Part shown: positions 53,709 to 62,148 of the stretch, in pieces
Position numbering within the stretch: the first letter of the stretch is position 1
Layout: every line of letters starts with the position of its first letter
NCBI RefSeq assembly: GCF_010550695.1
Contig: NZ_JAAGOB010000002.1
Span: forward strand, 310,001 to 374,000
Length of the DNA: 64,000 bases
From: Phytoactinopolyspora alkaliphila
GTDB lineage: Bacteria; Actinomycetota; Actinomycetes; Jiangellales; Jiangellaceae
Reading direction: 5' to 3'
The notes under the pieces: model-generated
Databases searched by the model: none
What the model saw: only the letters and a program-made list of their open reading frames with translations
Told to the model about the DNA's origin: nothing
Translations under genes and position numbers: made by a program

Positions 53709-54329
53709 ATGAGCCAGTACACGATTCCCACAGTCGTCGAGAAGACCTCGACCGGCGAGCGCGCCTACGACATCTACTCCCGCCTCCTCTCCGAACGCAT
53801 CGTCTTTCTCGGCACCGAGATCGACGACGGCGTGGCCAACGTGGTGATGGCCCAGCTGCTCCACCTCGAATCGGCCAGCCCGGACCTAGAAATCGGGCTC
53901 TACATCAACTCGCCGGGTGGCTCGTTCAGCGCCCTGACCGCGATCTACGACACGATGCAGTTCATCCGGCCGGACGTGGCCACCTTCTGCATGGGTCAGG
54001 CGTCGTCCGCGGCGGCGGTCCTCCTCGCCGCAGGCGCTCCGGGCAAGCGATCGGTACTCCGGCACGCGAAGGTCATGCTGCACCAGCCCTCGAGCCAGGC
54101 GCGCGGGACTCTGCCCGACCTGGCCGTCCAGGCCAAGGAGGTGAGCCGGGTCCGGGCCGAGATGGACGAGATCCTCAGCCGGCATACCGGCCACTCGCCG
54201 GAGAAGATCCGGGCTGACACCGACCGGAACAAGACGTTCGGCGCTCAGGAAGCCGTCGACTACGGCCTCGCAGATCAAGTGATCACGAGCCGCACGCCGA
54301 CGCCTGCCGACCAGTTCAGCGGGTGGTGA
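53709..54329 (+). CDS. clpP: ATP-dependent Clp protease proteolytic subunit, second paralogue with Asp-to-Asn triad
   Basis: A 206-aa ClpP. S100 ([14 protein letters not shown]) and H125 ([12 protein letters not shown]) are present, but the position of the catalytic Asp is Asn174 (ADTDRNKTF). The same change is known from Listeria ClpP1. The subunit may be inactive alone and need its partner in a hetero-tetradecamer. ATG 53709 is 3 bp after the first clpP stop, so expression is coupled. It converges on the regulator gene with a 10-bp gap. Confidence 0.94.
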   Translation: MSQYTIPTVVEKTSTGERAYDIYSRLLSERIVFLGTEIDDGVANVVMAQLLHLESASPDLEIGLYINSPGGSFSALTAIYDTMQFIRPDVATFCMGQASSAAAVLLAAGAPGKRSVLRHAKVMLHQPSSQARGTLPDLAVQAKEVSRVRAEMDEILSRHTGHSPEKIRADTDRNKTFGAQEAVDYGLADQVITSRTPTPADQFSGW

Positions 54330-54339
54330 TCGCACGTCT

Positions 54340-54741
54340 TCAGGCGGCGAGCAACTGCACGTCGCCCGAAGCGTGCGCAGACGACGACACACCCCGGGCG
54401 GGCGGCGACGCACGGCGCGAACGGAAGCTGCCCAGCTCGATGACGGCAGTACGGCGCCCCTGGCCACCGGCCAGATTGTGAGTGACCTCGGCCAGCACGT
54501 CGGACAGATCGAGCCGCAGCGCGTCACAGATCGCGGCCAAGACCTCGGACGACGCTTCCTTGCGTCCGCGCTCCACCTCGGACAGATACGGCATCGAGAC
54601 CTTCGCCGCCCGGGCGACGTCACCGAGCGTCCGCCCTTGCTTTTGGCGATTCCGGCGCAGCACATCCCCGAGCAGTGTCCGCAGCAACGGCCGTTCGGGC
54701 TGCTTCCGGCCACGTGGACCGATGGTGACCGGGTCTGGCAT
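54340..54741 (-). CDS. ClgR/PopR-type XRE-family activator with C-terminal Ala-Ala degron
   Basis: A 133-aa helix-turn-helix regulator. The HTH spans residues ~25-85 (LGDVLRRNRQKQGRTLGDVA; KVSMPYLSEVERGRKEASSE; LAAICDALRLDLSDVL), as in ClgR and PopR, which activate clp operons in Streptomyces. It ends LLAA, an SsrA-like tail; for these regulators known work shows ClpP-dependent destruction through terminal alanines. It faces the clpP pair, suggesting a feedback loop. ATG 54741 has AGGAGG ten bases upstream. Whether it is ClgR or PopR cannot be decided. Confidence 0.87.
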   Translation of the reverse strand: MPDPVTIGPRGRKQPERPLLRTLLGDVLRRNRQKQGRTLGDVARAAKVSMPYLSEVERGRKEASSEVLAAICDALRLDLSDVLAEVTHNLAGGQGRRTAVIELGSFRSRRASPPARGVSSSAHASGDVQLLAA

Positions 54742-54765
54742 CGCCGTCTTCCCTCCTGGCCTACA

Positions 54766-54783
54766 CGCAGCCGCTCAGCTGCG
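54766..54783. promoter_or_regulatory. Dyad upstream of the ClgR/PopR-type gene
   Basis: CGCAGC, spacer CGCTCA, GCTGCG, 25 bp upstream of the regulator's ATG. It is a candidate autoregulatory site. Confidence 0.4.
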
Positions 54784-54942
54784 GCAGGTCATCTCACCGT
54801 AGACGATGACTCAGCCAAGCAGGGAGGCGATTTCGCCGCCGGCGTAAGAACGATGTGTGTTGGATCGGACGAGCGCCGCACCCGGCTCCGGTGATCATCT
54901 GAGCACAACGGCCCCCGCGGCGGGACGGAAGCACCAGAGCCA

Positions 54943-55764
54943 CTACTTCTGGTAGACCGCCCGGCCGAAGCAGTAGAAGCCGAACGCGGCGATGCCCACG
55001 GCGATGATCGTGAGCAACCAGGGCCCGGATGGCTGCTCCTGCAGGGACTTCAGCGCTTCGTCCAGGCCGCCGGCGTCGTCGGAGTCGTGCTTTACGGCGG
55101 CGACGATGAACAGCACACCCACCAGTGCGATGGCGACACCCTTGGCCGGGAATCCGACCACGCCCAGTGCGACGATCGCCGTGCCGCTCACGCCGTCCGA
55201 GGCGTTCGCGTGGAGGTCGTCGAGGAACGAGCGGGTGAGGCCTTTGTAGACGTGGTAGACCCCGACGGCGACGATCGCCAGGCCCAGAGCTCCGACGATG
55301 AGCCGGCCGCCGGGCAGGCCGAGTAGCGTCTGCGTGGCGTTCTCTTCCTGCTGCCCGCTACCGGACCCGCCCGCGCCACCACCGACGGCGAAGCGAAGGG
55401 CCAGGAAGGCGAGCGCGGCGAACACCACCGCCTTGCCTGCGTTCTTCGCCGTGGTGATGAGGCTCCGGCTCCCGTCGGAGTCACGGGAGTTCAGGGCGAG
55501 CTCGGCGACGCACCACAGGGCCAGGGCAACAAAACCCACGGCACTGATCCACAGAACGGCCTTGCCGAATTCGCTGTCCGCGAGCGCGGCCATCGCTCCC
55601 GACTGGTCGGCCTGGCCGTTGCCTCCCCAGGCGAGCTGGAACGCGAGCACGCCCACCTGCAGATGGAGAAGGCCGTAGACCACGAACCCGGCCCGGGCGA
55701 GCCGATCGAGCGAATCGCTGCGGGCGGCGCGGCGAGCCGCCGACTTCGCCGAGATCATCTCCAT
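54943..55764 (-). CDS. DUF1206 family membrane protein
   Basis: A ~273-aa polytopic protein with six helices in three related pairs (LARAGFVVYGLLHLQVGVLA; GLAIVAVGVYHVYKGLTRSF; LTIIAVGIAAFGFYCFGRAV), the DUF1206 pattern. Function unknown. The first loop has a Gly/Ser/Gln-rich stretch (GGGAGGSGSGQQEEN). Start is uncertain: ATG 55764 fits the family length, but the frame begins at GTG 55797. Neither has a strong SD. Confidence 0.82.
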   Translation of the reverse strand: MEMISAKSAARRAARSDSLDRLARAGFVVYGLLHLQVGVLAFQLAWGGNGQADQSGAMAALADSEFGKAVLWISAVGFVALALWCVAELALNSRDSDGSRSLITTAKNAGKAVVFAALAFLALRFAVGGGAGGSGSGQQEENATQTLLGLPGGRLIVGALGLAIVAVGVYHVYKGLTRSFLDDLHANASDGVSGTAIVALGVVGFPAKGVAIALVGVLFIVAAVKHDSDDAGGLDEALKSLQEQPSGPWLLTIIAVGIAAFGFYCFGRAVYQK

Positions 55765-55819
55765 GCCGACCGCCGTAGTCTCGCCACCGAGGATCACGTT
55801 CCATCTGAAGAATAGACCC

Positions 55820-57421
55820 TCAGGTCAATCGGTGCTCTGCCACCGCTTCCAGCCGTTCACCGGGAGCGCCGCCGGTTCGGGTGCATTCGAATCGCACGCT
55901 GGCACCTTCCGGGCCGAGATCGAGCGTGCTGATGACGTTCTGGAGCCACGGGCCGGACTCGAAGCCCCATTGCAAGGCCGTCCGTGGTGCCCCTGCCGCT
56001 CGCGCCGCCAGCCGGCCGACGTACTCACCCGGTCGCGACACGAGGGCACGTACACCCCCGATCAAGGTGCCGTGGAGGTCATGGCAGAGCGGCGAGGACA
56101 CGAGCTGATGCGTGGGCGTGCGGGGAGCAGTCCCATCCGGCCACGATCGGACCCGCGCGTCGTAGGAGAAGTGCACGTCGCCGGAGAGCACGATGACTCC
56201 TTCGCGGTCCTGATCACCGGCCGTGCGCAGCAGCTGAAGGATGCGGGTGAACGATTCGGGGAACGTGATCCAGTGATTGAACTGACCGGCCTGCCGGACT
56301 TCCTCGCCGATGCGTGCGCCCACCCGGCCCCATCGTCCGGCACAGGCCGCGGCGACCAGCTGCTCAAGGCCGTGCACAGCTGAGGGCAGCAGCACCGGCA
56401 GCGACGTACCGACCAGCAGATACGGTGCGGGAGCGTTCACCTGGCTCTCCAGCAGCTCCCACTCGTCGTCGTCGAGCATGTGACGCTGGCCCCCGGCCAG
56501 CACCCGGCCGTCCCGGGAATCGAGGATGACCAGCCGTGCCGGTCCGAGCTCACGGGCGTAGCTCCATCGAGCGCCTTTCGTCCCGTGTGCGCCGTGGGTG
56601 GCACGCGTGTCGAAGATGTCGAAAGCCACGCTTTCGTCGCCGTGGCGCAGGGCGGCGAAGGCGGCGTCGGCGTCCCGCTCCTCCGGAAGGAAGTTCCCCA
56701 GGTGCTGGTAGATCCAATACGCGGCCAGGCCGTTGGTCACCCGTTCGCGCCACCACGGCTTCGCCTGGTGTTCCTCCAGCCACGGCTCCGAGGTGTTCCA
56801 GTTGTCGATGATCTCGTGATCATCGAAGATCATCAACGTCGGCACACAGGACAGTAGCCACCTCACCGCGGGATCGCTCCACGCCTCGCGGTAGAGCACC
56901 GCGAACTCCGCGAACGTATGGGTCTGCGTCCCGACGGGTCCGTCATCGGTACGGCGACGGCGAATGAACCTGCGCGTCGCCGGCGCGCCCTCGTCGGCAT
57001 ACACCTGATCGCCCAGCAGCACGAGCACATCCGGTAGCGCCTCATGGCCCTCGCTCGCGCACCGCCACGCGAACTCACGTAGCGCGTCGATCCGATCGGC
57101 GTCGCCGTCCTCCTCGGGCAGGATGGTCCGGCAGGAACCGAACGCCAGACGCAGCCGATCACTCGGTAACGCCCGCAGGACACTGGGCGGGAAGCCGTCG
57201 CCGGCCGGCCACACCTGCTTGCCGTCGAGCTCGACCGTATATGTCGCGGCCGGCCCGAGCCCTTCGACAGCGACGAAAGCGTAGTGGTGTCCGCGCAGCG
57301 TGACCGTCCGAGCGCTGTGCGGGCCGATCCGCACCTCACACGGCGCGTCTGTCTCCACGAACACCGCCGCGCGGTCTCGATGCGCAGCGCGCACGATCGG
57401 CCCGAGCAGCAATCGCACCAT
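55820..57421 (-). CDS. PhoD-like metallophosphatase
   Basis: A 533-aa alkaline phosphatase D-type calcineurin-fold enzyme. Metal-ligand motifs: LAFGSCRTILPEEDG, LVLLGDQVYADEGA, MIFDDHEIIDNWNT and IVLSGDVHFSYDARV. It lacks a signal peptide, so unlike typical Tat-exported PhoD it may be intracellular. The true start is probably ATG 57421; no SD lies before it, but a -10-like TACACT does, fitting a leaderless mRNA. The frame is open for 73 more codons upstream. Confidence 0.87.
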   Translation of the reverse strand: MVRLLLGPIVRAAHRDRAAVFVETDAPCEVRIGPHSARTVTLRGHHYAFVAVEGLGPAATYTVELDGKQVWPAGDGFPPSVLRALPSDRLRLAFGSCRTILPEEDGDADRIDALREFAWRCASEGHEALPDVLVLLGDQVYADEGAPATRRFIRRRRTDDGPVGTQTHTFAEFAVLYREAWSDPAVRWLLSCVPTLMIFDDHEIIDNWNTSEPWLEEHQAKPWWRERVTNGLAAYWIYQHLGNFLPEERDADAAFAALRHGDESVAFDIFDTRATHGAHGTKGARWSYARELGPARLVILDSRDGRVLAGGQRHMLDDDEWELLESQVNAPAPYLLVGTSLPVLLPSAVHGLEQLVAAACAGRWGRVGARIGEEVRQAGQFNHWITFPESFTRILQLLRTAGDQDREGVIVLSGDVHFSYDARVRSWPDGTAPRTPTHQLVSSPLCHDLHGTLIGGVRALVSRPGEYVGRLAARAAGAPRTALQWGFESGPWLQNVISTLDLGPEGASVRFECTRTGGAPGERLEAVAEHRLT

Positions 57422-57427
57422 TGGCGA

Positions 57428-57433
57428 AGTGTA
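57428..57433 (-). promoter_or_regulatory. -10 element of a probable leaderless transcript
   Basis: TACACT on the minus strand ends six bases before the PhoD-like ATG, which would then be the first transcribed codon. No -35 is convincing. Confidence 0.4.
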
Positions 57434-57486
57434 TGGACGTTGAGCCCAAGACGTCGAGCACCAGTGCAGGGCATGGAGACAGATGG

Positions 57487-57516
57487 TTGCGTCGGCACCG
57501 CTTTCTGGCGTATGTT
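57487..57516 (+). promoter_or_regulatory. Candidate lacI-type gene promoter
   Basis: TTGCGT (57487-57492) and TATGTT (57511-57516) are 18 bp apart. A LacI-type operator follows 13 bp downstream, so it would overlap the transcription start region. Confidence 0.5.
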
Positions 57517-57529
57517 CCATCGCGATTAG

Positions 57530-57541
57530 CGAAACGCTTCG
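57530..57541. promoter_or_regulatory. LacI-family operator O1 (autoregulatory)
   Basis: CGAAACGCTTCG matches the core of the perfect palindrome at 58641-58656 (CGAAGCGCTTCG) at 11 of 12 bases. It lies between the -10 box and the start of the LacI-family gene. Confidence 0.65.
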
Positions 57542-57566
57542 ACGGCGTACGGCGATGGGACCCGGC

Positions 57567-58604
57567 ATGGCATCGATACATGAGGTGGCGAAGGCCGCCG
57601 GCGTATCGATCAGCACCGTCTCGTACGCCCTCAGCGGCAAGCGCCCCGTCGGTGAATCGACCCGTGCTCGGGTGGCCGAAGCGGCCCGCCGGCTCGGCTA
57701 TCAACCCAACGCCGGCGCCCGCATGCTCGCCGGCCGGCGCACCCAGTTACTGGCGTTGACGGCGCCATTGCATGCTGAGACGTCCGCCCCCGCCCACATG
57801 GCTTTCGTCCTGGCCGTGGCCACTGCGGCTCGCCGCTACGACTACGACGTCGTCCTGCTCACCGAGGACGAGGCGAGCGGCGGATTGAGCCGGGTCACGT
57901 CGAGCAAGCTGGTGGACGGGATCGTCGTCCTCGACGTCGCGGTCAACGATCAGCGTCTCGACCTGATCCGCGAGCTCGGCATTCCCTCCGTCCTCGTCGG
58001 AGTGCCGGCCGACACGGCCGGTCTGGTCTGCGTCGATCTCGATTTCGAGACCGCGGCGCGGCTCGCGGTGGACCAGCTGGCCAACCAGGGGCATCGGTCG
58101 ATCGCACTGCTCGGCGATCCACACGGCATCTACCAGCGCGGCTCCAACTTCCAGCAGCGCTTCCGGGACGCCTTCAGCACACGCGTGGCCGAACGTCACC
58201 TCGACTACACCTTCGTCGAGTCCTCGCAGAACCCTGTGGAGCTGCGCACGTCGATCGACTCGTTACTCAGCGTGGTTCCGCGGCCGACAGGCTTGGTCAT
58301 GCAGTGCGCGGAGCCGAGTCAGCGGGCAGCGCTGGAGCACTTGGCCGGCCGCGGGCTACGAATACCGGCCGATCTGTCGGTCATCTCGGCCACCTCCACG
58401 TTCGATACCTCCCAACTCTCACCACCTCTCGACGTGATCCCGCTGATTCCCGAGGAGTCGTCGGGTCGCGCGATCGAACTGCTCATGGCCGCGCTGGAAG
58501 GCCCGCTGGACCCAATGGTCGAGTTGATTCCGCCGCGCTACGTCGTGCGTGACTCCGTCGCCGGCCCGCCCACCGGCACCGACCCTGTGACCGTCAACCA
58601 CTGA
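57567..58604 (+). CDS. LacI family transcriptional regulator
   Basis: A 345-aa repressor: N-terminal HTH and hinge (SIHEVAKAAGVSISTVSYAL; RRLGYQPNAGARMLAGRRT) and a periplasmic-binding-like sensor domain. It probably binds a galactoside or galactose-derived sugar and controls itself and the following beta-galactosidase/ABC operon through the two matching operators. ATG 57567 has GGGA six bases upstream; ATG 57555 is an alternative. The frame is open further upstream but overlaps the promoter. Confidence 0.92.
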   Translation: MASIHEVAKAAGVSISTVSYALSGKRPVGESTRARVAEAARRLGYQPNAGARMLAGRRTQLLALTAPLHAETSAPAHMAFVLAVATAARRYDYDVVLLTEDEASGGLSRVTSSKLVDGIVVLDVAVNDQRLDLIRELGIPSVLVGVPADTAGLVCVDLDFETAARLAVDQLANQGHRSIALLGDPHGIYQRGSNFQQRFRDAFSTRVAERHLDYTFVESSQNPVELRTSIDSLLSVVPRPTGLVMQCAEPSQRAALEHLAGRGLRIPADLSVISATSTFDTSQLSPPLDVIPLIPEESSGRAIELLMAALEGPLDPMVELIPPRYVVRDSVAGPPTGTDPVTVNH

Positions 58605-58640
58605 TTCGACCACGATGCTGCGAGAAGAGACATGCCGTTG

Positions 58641-58656
58641 ATCGAAGCGCTTCGAT
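58641..58656. promoter_or_regulatory. LacI-family operator O2 upstream of the beta-galactosidase gene
   Basis: ATCGAAGCGCTTCGAT, a perfect 16-bp palindrome with the central CG typical of LacI/GalR operators, 51 bp before the GH42 start codon. Confidence 0.85.
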
Positions 58657-58707
58657 TCACGCCGCTGGCCAGCGCGTTCACCCACCGGGACAATGCGGCG
58701 GTGCGCG

Positions 58708-60756
58708 ATGCCCGATGAGCGAAGTGCGGACCGGTTACAGCCCTGGCGGGACCGCCTCGCATATGGGGGTGACTACAACCCCGAGCAGTGGCCGGAGGAG
58801 GTCTGGGCCGAAGACGTCCGCCTGATGCGGGTGGCCGGCGTGAACACCGCGACCATCGGCGTCTTCTCCTGGTCGATGCTGGAGCCGGCCGAGGGCGTCT
58901 ACGAGTTCGGCTGGCTCGATCGCGTGATGGACCACCTGGACGAACACGGAATCCGGGTGATCCTCGCGACCCCGACTGCTTCGCCGCCACCGTGGTTCAC
59001 CCTCGCCCACCCGGAAGCCCTGCCGGTCACCTCCACCGGGGTCCGCTTGATCCACGGCAGCCGTGACACCTACAACCCGGCCGCTCCGGCATACCGCGAG
59101 GCCGCCCGGCGGATCACCCGGTCTCTCGCCCAGAGGTACGCCGGCCATCCGGCGTTGGCGATGTGGCATATCCACAACGAGTACGGGACCGTCTCCTACG
59201 GCCCGGTGACGGACGAGGCGTTCCGATTTTGGTTGCGGGACCGGTACGCGACTCTGGAATCGCTCAATGAGAGGTGGAACACCGCGTTCTGGTCGCAGCG
59301 CTACGGCAGCTGGGAGGAGATCTTCACTCCGCAGGCCACGCAGTACCTGCCGAACCCGGCTCACGTCCTGGACTTCAAGCGGTTCAGCTCCGACCTGCTC
59401 ACGACGTGCCTCGACGACCAGGTGGCCATCCTGCGCGAGGCGACCCCGGACGTCCCAGTCACCACCAACTTCATGCTCCCCACGTGGAACCATTACGACC
59501 CGTGGGCCTTCGCCCGGCGAATCGACCAGGTTTCGATCGACCACTACCTGGACGACCACGGACCGGCCGGCGATGTGCACGTGGCGTTCGGATCGGACCT
59601 AGCTCGCAGCTTCAACGAGGGACAGCCGTGGCTGCTCATGGAGCAGGCCACGAGCCTGATCTACGACTACGCCGGCGGGCGGATGCGGGTGAAGGAACCC
59701 GGCCGGATGCGGCGCAACACACTGCAGTATCTCGCCCGGGGAGCCACCGGCTCGCTCTTCTTCCAGTGGCGTTCTCCACTGGTGGGCGCGGAGTTCTTCC
59801 ACTCGGCCATGGTCCCGCACGCAGGTGAGGACACCCGTGTCTTCCGGGAGGTCACCGAGCTTGGCGCCGACCTCTCCCGGCTGGCCGAACTGGCCGAGCC
59901 ACCGGCGCGCGGTCCGGTGAACGATCACCGAGTCGCCATCGTCTGGCATCCGGATGTCTGGTGGGCTGCCGAGACCCGGGCGATGCCCTCCTCCGATGTC
60001 GGCTTTCTCGACGCCGTCCGCCGGGCACACACCGCGCTGTGGAACCTCGGGCTCAATGCCGACGTCGTGAATCCCGACGGCGACCTGTCCCGCTACGATC
60101 TGGTCCTCGTTCCCAGCATGCTCGCCGTCGCCGACGCGCAGGCAGCCGCGTTCGAGGCTTACGTCCGGTCCGGCGGCCAGCTCGTCGTCTGGCACTTCGC
60201 CGGGAGCACCGACGAACACCTGCGGGTCCGCCGCGGTGGGTACAGCGGCGCGTTCGCGCCCGTGCTCGGCGTCCGGGTCGAAGAGCACGTTCCGCTCGGC
60301 TCCGGCGAGACCGTGATCCTGGACGACGGCAGCGTCGCCGGTGCCTGGACCGAGCTGGTCCATCTGGCGGGGGCCGAGTCGATCACCGGATATGGCGCGG
60401 GTGCTCATCCGGTCATCCCGCCGGGGTCGCCCGCCATCACCCGGCACCGATACGGCGCCGGAGCAGCGCACTACCTGTCGACCAGGCTGGCGGCCGACGC
60501 GCTCGAGCGGCACCTCGACCGCATCCGCCAGGAGGCCGGCGTCACCAAGGTCCACGACATGGCCGGGCGCGGCCTGGAGGTGGTCCGCCGGCACGCGGGC
60601 GAGCGGAGCTACCTCTTCGCACTGAACCACACACCCGTGCCGATCTCGCCCGCGTTCAGCGGCACCGATGTGCTGACCGGCCGGAATATCCAGGGCCCGG
60701 TGGAGATCCCGCCGGGCGGTGTCGTCGTCGTGCGCGAGGGCGACACCAGCATCTGA
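58708..60756 (+). CDS. Beta-galactosidase (GH42)
   Basis: A 682-aa glycoside hydrolase. The barrel begins AYGGDYNPEQWPEEVW; acid/base E158 is in WHIHNEYG and nucleophile E312 in LLMEQATS. A trimerisation domain (~residues 395-600) and a small beta domain (HTPVPISPAFSGTDVLTG) follow. It lacks a signal peptide, so it cleaves imported galacto-oligosaccharides in the cytosol. ATG 58708 is preferred over GTG 58693. It heads an operon with the sugar ABC importer and is under LacI control. Confidence 0.94.
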   Translation: MPDERSADRLQPWRDRLAYGGDYNPEQWPEEVWAEDVRLMRVAGVNTATIGVFSWSMLEPAEGVYEFGWLDRVMDHLDEHGIRVILATPTASPPPWFTLAHPEALPVTSTGVRLIHGSRDTYNPAAPAYREAARRITRSLAQRYAGHPALAMWHIHNEYGTVSYGPVTDEAFRFWLRDRYATLESLNERWNTAFWSQRYGSWEEIFTPQATQYLPNPAHVLDFKRFSSDLLTTCLDDQVAILREATPDVPVTTNFMLPTWNHYDPWAFARRIDQVSIDHYLDDHGPAGDVHVAFGSDLARSFNEGQPWLLMEQATSLIYDYAGGRMRVKEPGRMRRNTLQYLARGATGSLFFQWRSPLVGAEFFHSAMVPHAGEDTRVFREVTELGADLSRLAELAEPPARGPVNDHRVAIVWHPDVWWAAETRAMPSSDVGFLDAVRRAHTALWNLGLNADVVNPDGDLSRYDLVLVPSMLAVADAQAAAFEAYVRSGGQLVVWHFAGSTDEHLRVRRGGYSGAFAPVLGVRVEEHVPLGSGETVILDDGSVAGAWTELVHLAGAESITGYGAGAHPVIPPGSPAITRHRYGAGAAHYLSTRLAADALERHLDRIRQEAGVTKVHDMAGRGLEVVRRHAGERSYLFALNHTPVPISPAFSGTDVLTGRNIQGPVEIPPGGVVVVREGDTSI

Positions 60757-60822
60757 CCGCGCGGGGCACCGCCTCGCACCGAGCCACCTCCGGGTGGAGC
60801 ACCAGAAAGGAGTGCCGATTCG

Positions 60823-62148
60823 ATGGCACGCACGACAAGGCGCAGGCTCGGAACCATGCTCGCCGTCGCGACCGCACCGGCGTTGTTGCTCGCCGCCTGC
60901 GGCAGCGACGAATCCAGCAACGACGACTCCGCTAGCGACAACTCCGGAACCGCGGCCGACGACGGGCCCGTGACGATCTCGTTCTGGGGCTGGGTTCCCG
61001 GGCTGGAAGAGGCCGTGGCGCAATGGAACGACGAGAACCCCGACATCCGCGTCGACTTCTTCCGGATGACCGGGGACGACGGCGACCGGATCCCGGCTGC
61101 CATCGACAACGGCACTGCCCCGGACGTCGTCCAGATGTCCGTCCACTCGCTCCCCGGCCACATCGTCAACAACCGGCTCACCGACCTCACCGAGATCGCG
61201 GGAGACTGGGAAGACCGGTTCACGCCCAGTTCGTGGGGCTCGGTGGTCTTCGACGGCACGCTGTACGCGATCCCGCAGGACTCGGGACCCAGCGGCCTGA
61301 TGTATCGCACGGACATCTTCGACGAGCACGGGATCGACGTGCCGGAAACATGGGACGACTACATCGAGGCCGGCCGGGCGCTCAAGGACGCCGATCCTGA
61401 TCTCACCATCGCGCAGTTCTCTCCGAACGAGACGGGCTTCTGGATTCAGAGCGTGTGGCAGAACGGCGGCACGTGGAACGGCATCGACGGCGACGCCTGG
61501 ACGGTGAACGTCGCCGACCAGGAAAGTCTCGAGGTCGCGGAGATCTGGCAGACCCTGCTCGACGAGGAGCTCGTCACCGTGGTGGAGATGTGGACACCGG
61601 AGTTCTGGGCGGAGGTCAACAACGGCACGATCGCGACCATCCACTACGCGGCCTGGTTCCCGGTCCTGCTCGAGGAGAGCGCCGAGTCGACCGCGGGTAA
61701 CTGGGCGGTCGCGCCGAGCCCGACCTTCGACGGAACGGACACCGCCGGCGATACCGGTGGCAGCGTCAACGTCATCCCCACCGGCACCGAGCACGTCGAG
61801 CAGGCCGCTGCCTTCATCGAATGGCTGAACACCAGCGACGACGGCCTGGAGCACCTGATCAACGGCGGCATCTTCCCGTCGGCCGTGGCGGGGCTGGAGC
61901 ACGAGGCGCTGATGCGCGAGGAGGAGTTCTTCGGCGGCCAGGTGATCAACGAGGTCTTCGCCGAGGCCGCGCTCAAGGTCCCGGCCACCTGGGTCGACGG
62001 GCCGACCTTCGAGCTGACCCAGAATGCCCTCAAGGACGAGTTCGCCCAGGTGGCGAACGGCCGGAAGACGTTCGCCGAGGCGCTCGAGGACCTGCGCGAG
62101 CGATCCGTCGCCGACCTCACGGGCATGGGTCTGAGCGTCCGCGAATGA
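60823..62148 (+). CDS. Sugar ABC transporter substrate-binding lipoprotein
   Basis: A 441-aa family-1 binding protein. The signal peptide ends in the lipobox LLLAAC, with lipidation at the Cys, then an Asp/Ser-rich linker. The mature part shows ITIFSFWGWVPG-like ISFWGWVPGLEEAV, VQMSVHSLPGHI and the hinge YAIPQDSGPSGLMYRTDIFDEHGI. It captures an oligosaccharide, probably a beta-galactoside, outside the membrane. AAAGGAG lies ten bases before ATG 60823; a small CCACC/GGTGG hairpin stands in the 66-bp gap after the GH42 gene. Confidence 0.94.
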   Translation: MARTTRRRLGTMLAVATAPALLLAACGSDESSNDDSASDNSGTAADDGPVTISFWGWVPGLEEAVAQWNDENPDIRVDFFRMTGDDGDRIPAAIDNGTAPDVVQMSVHSLPGHIVNNRLTDLTEIAGDWEDRFTPSSWGSVVFDGTLYAIPQDSGPSGLMYRTDIFDEHGIDVPETWDDYIEAGRALKDADPDLTIAQFSPNETGFWIQSVWQNGGTWNGIDGDAWTVNVADQESLEVAEIWQTLLDEELVTVVEMWTPEFWAEVNNGTIATIHYAAWFPVLLEESAESTAGNWAVAPSPTFDGTDTAGDTGGSVNVIPTGTEHVEQAAAFIEWLNTSDDGLEHLINGGIFPSAVAGLEHEALMREEEFFGGQVINEVFAEAALKVPATWVDGPTFELTQNALKDEFAQVANGRKTFAEALEDLRERSVADLTGMGLSVRE

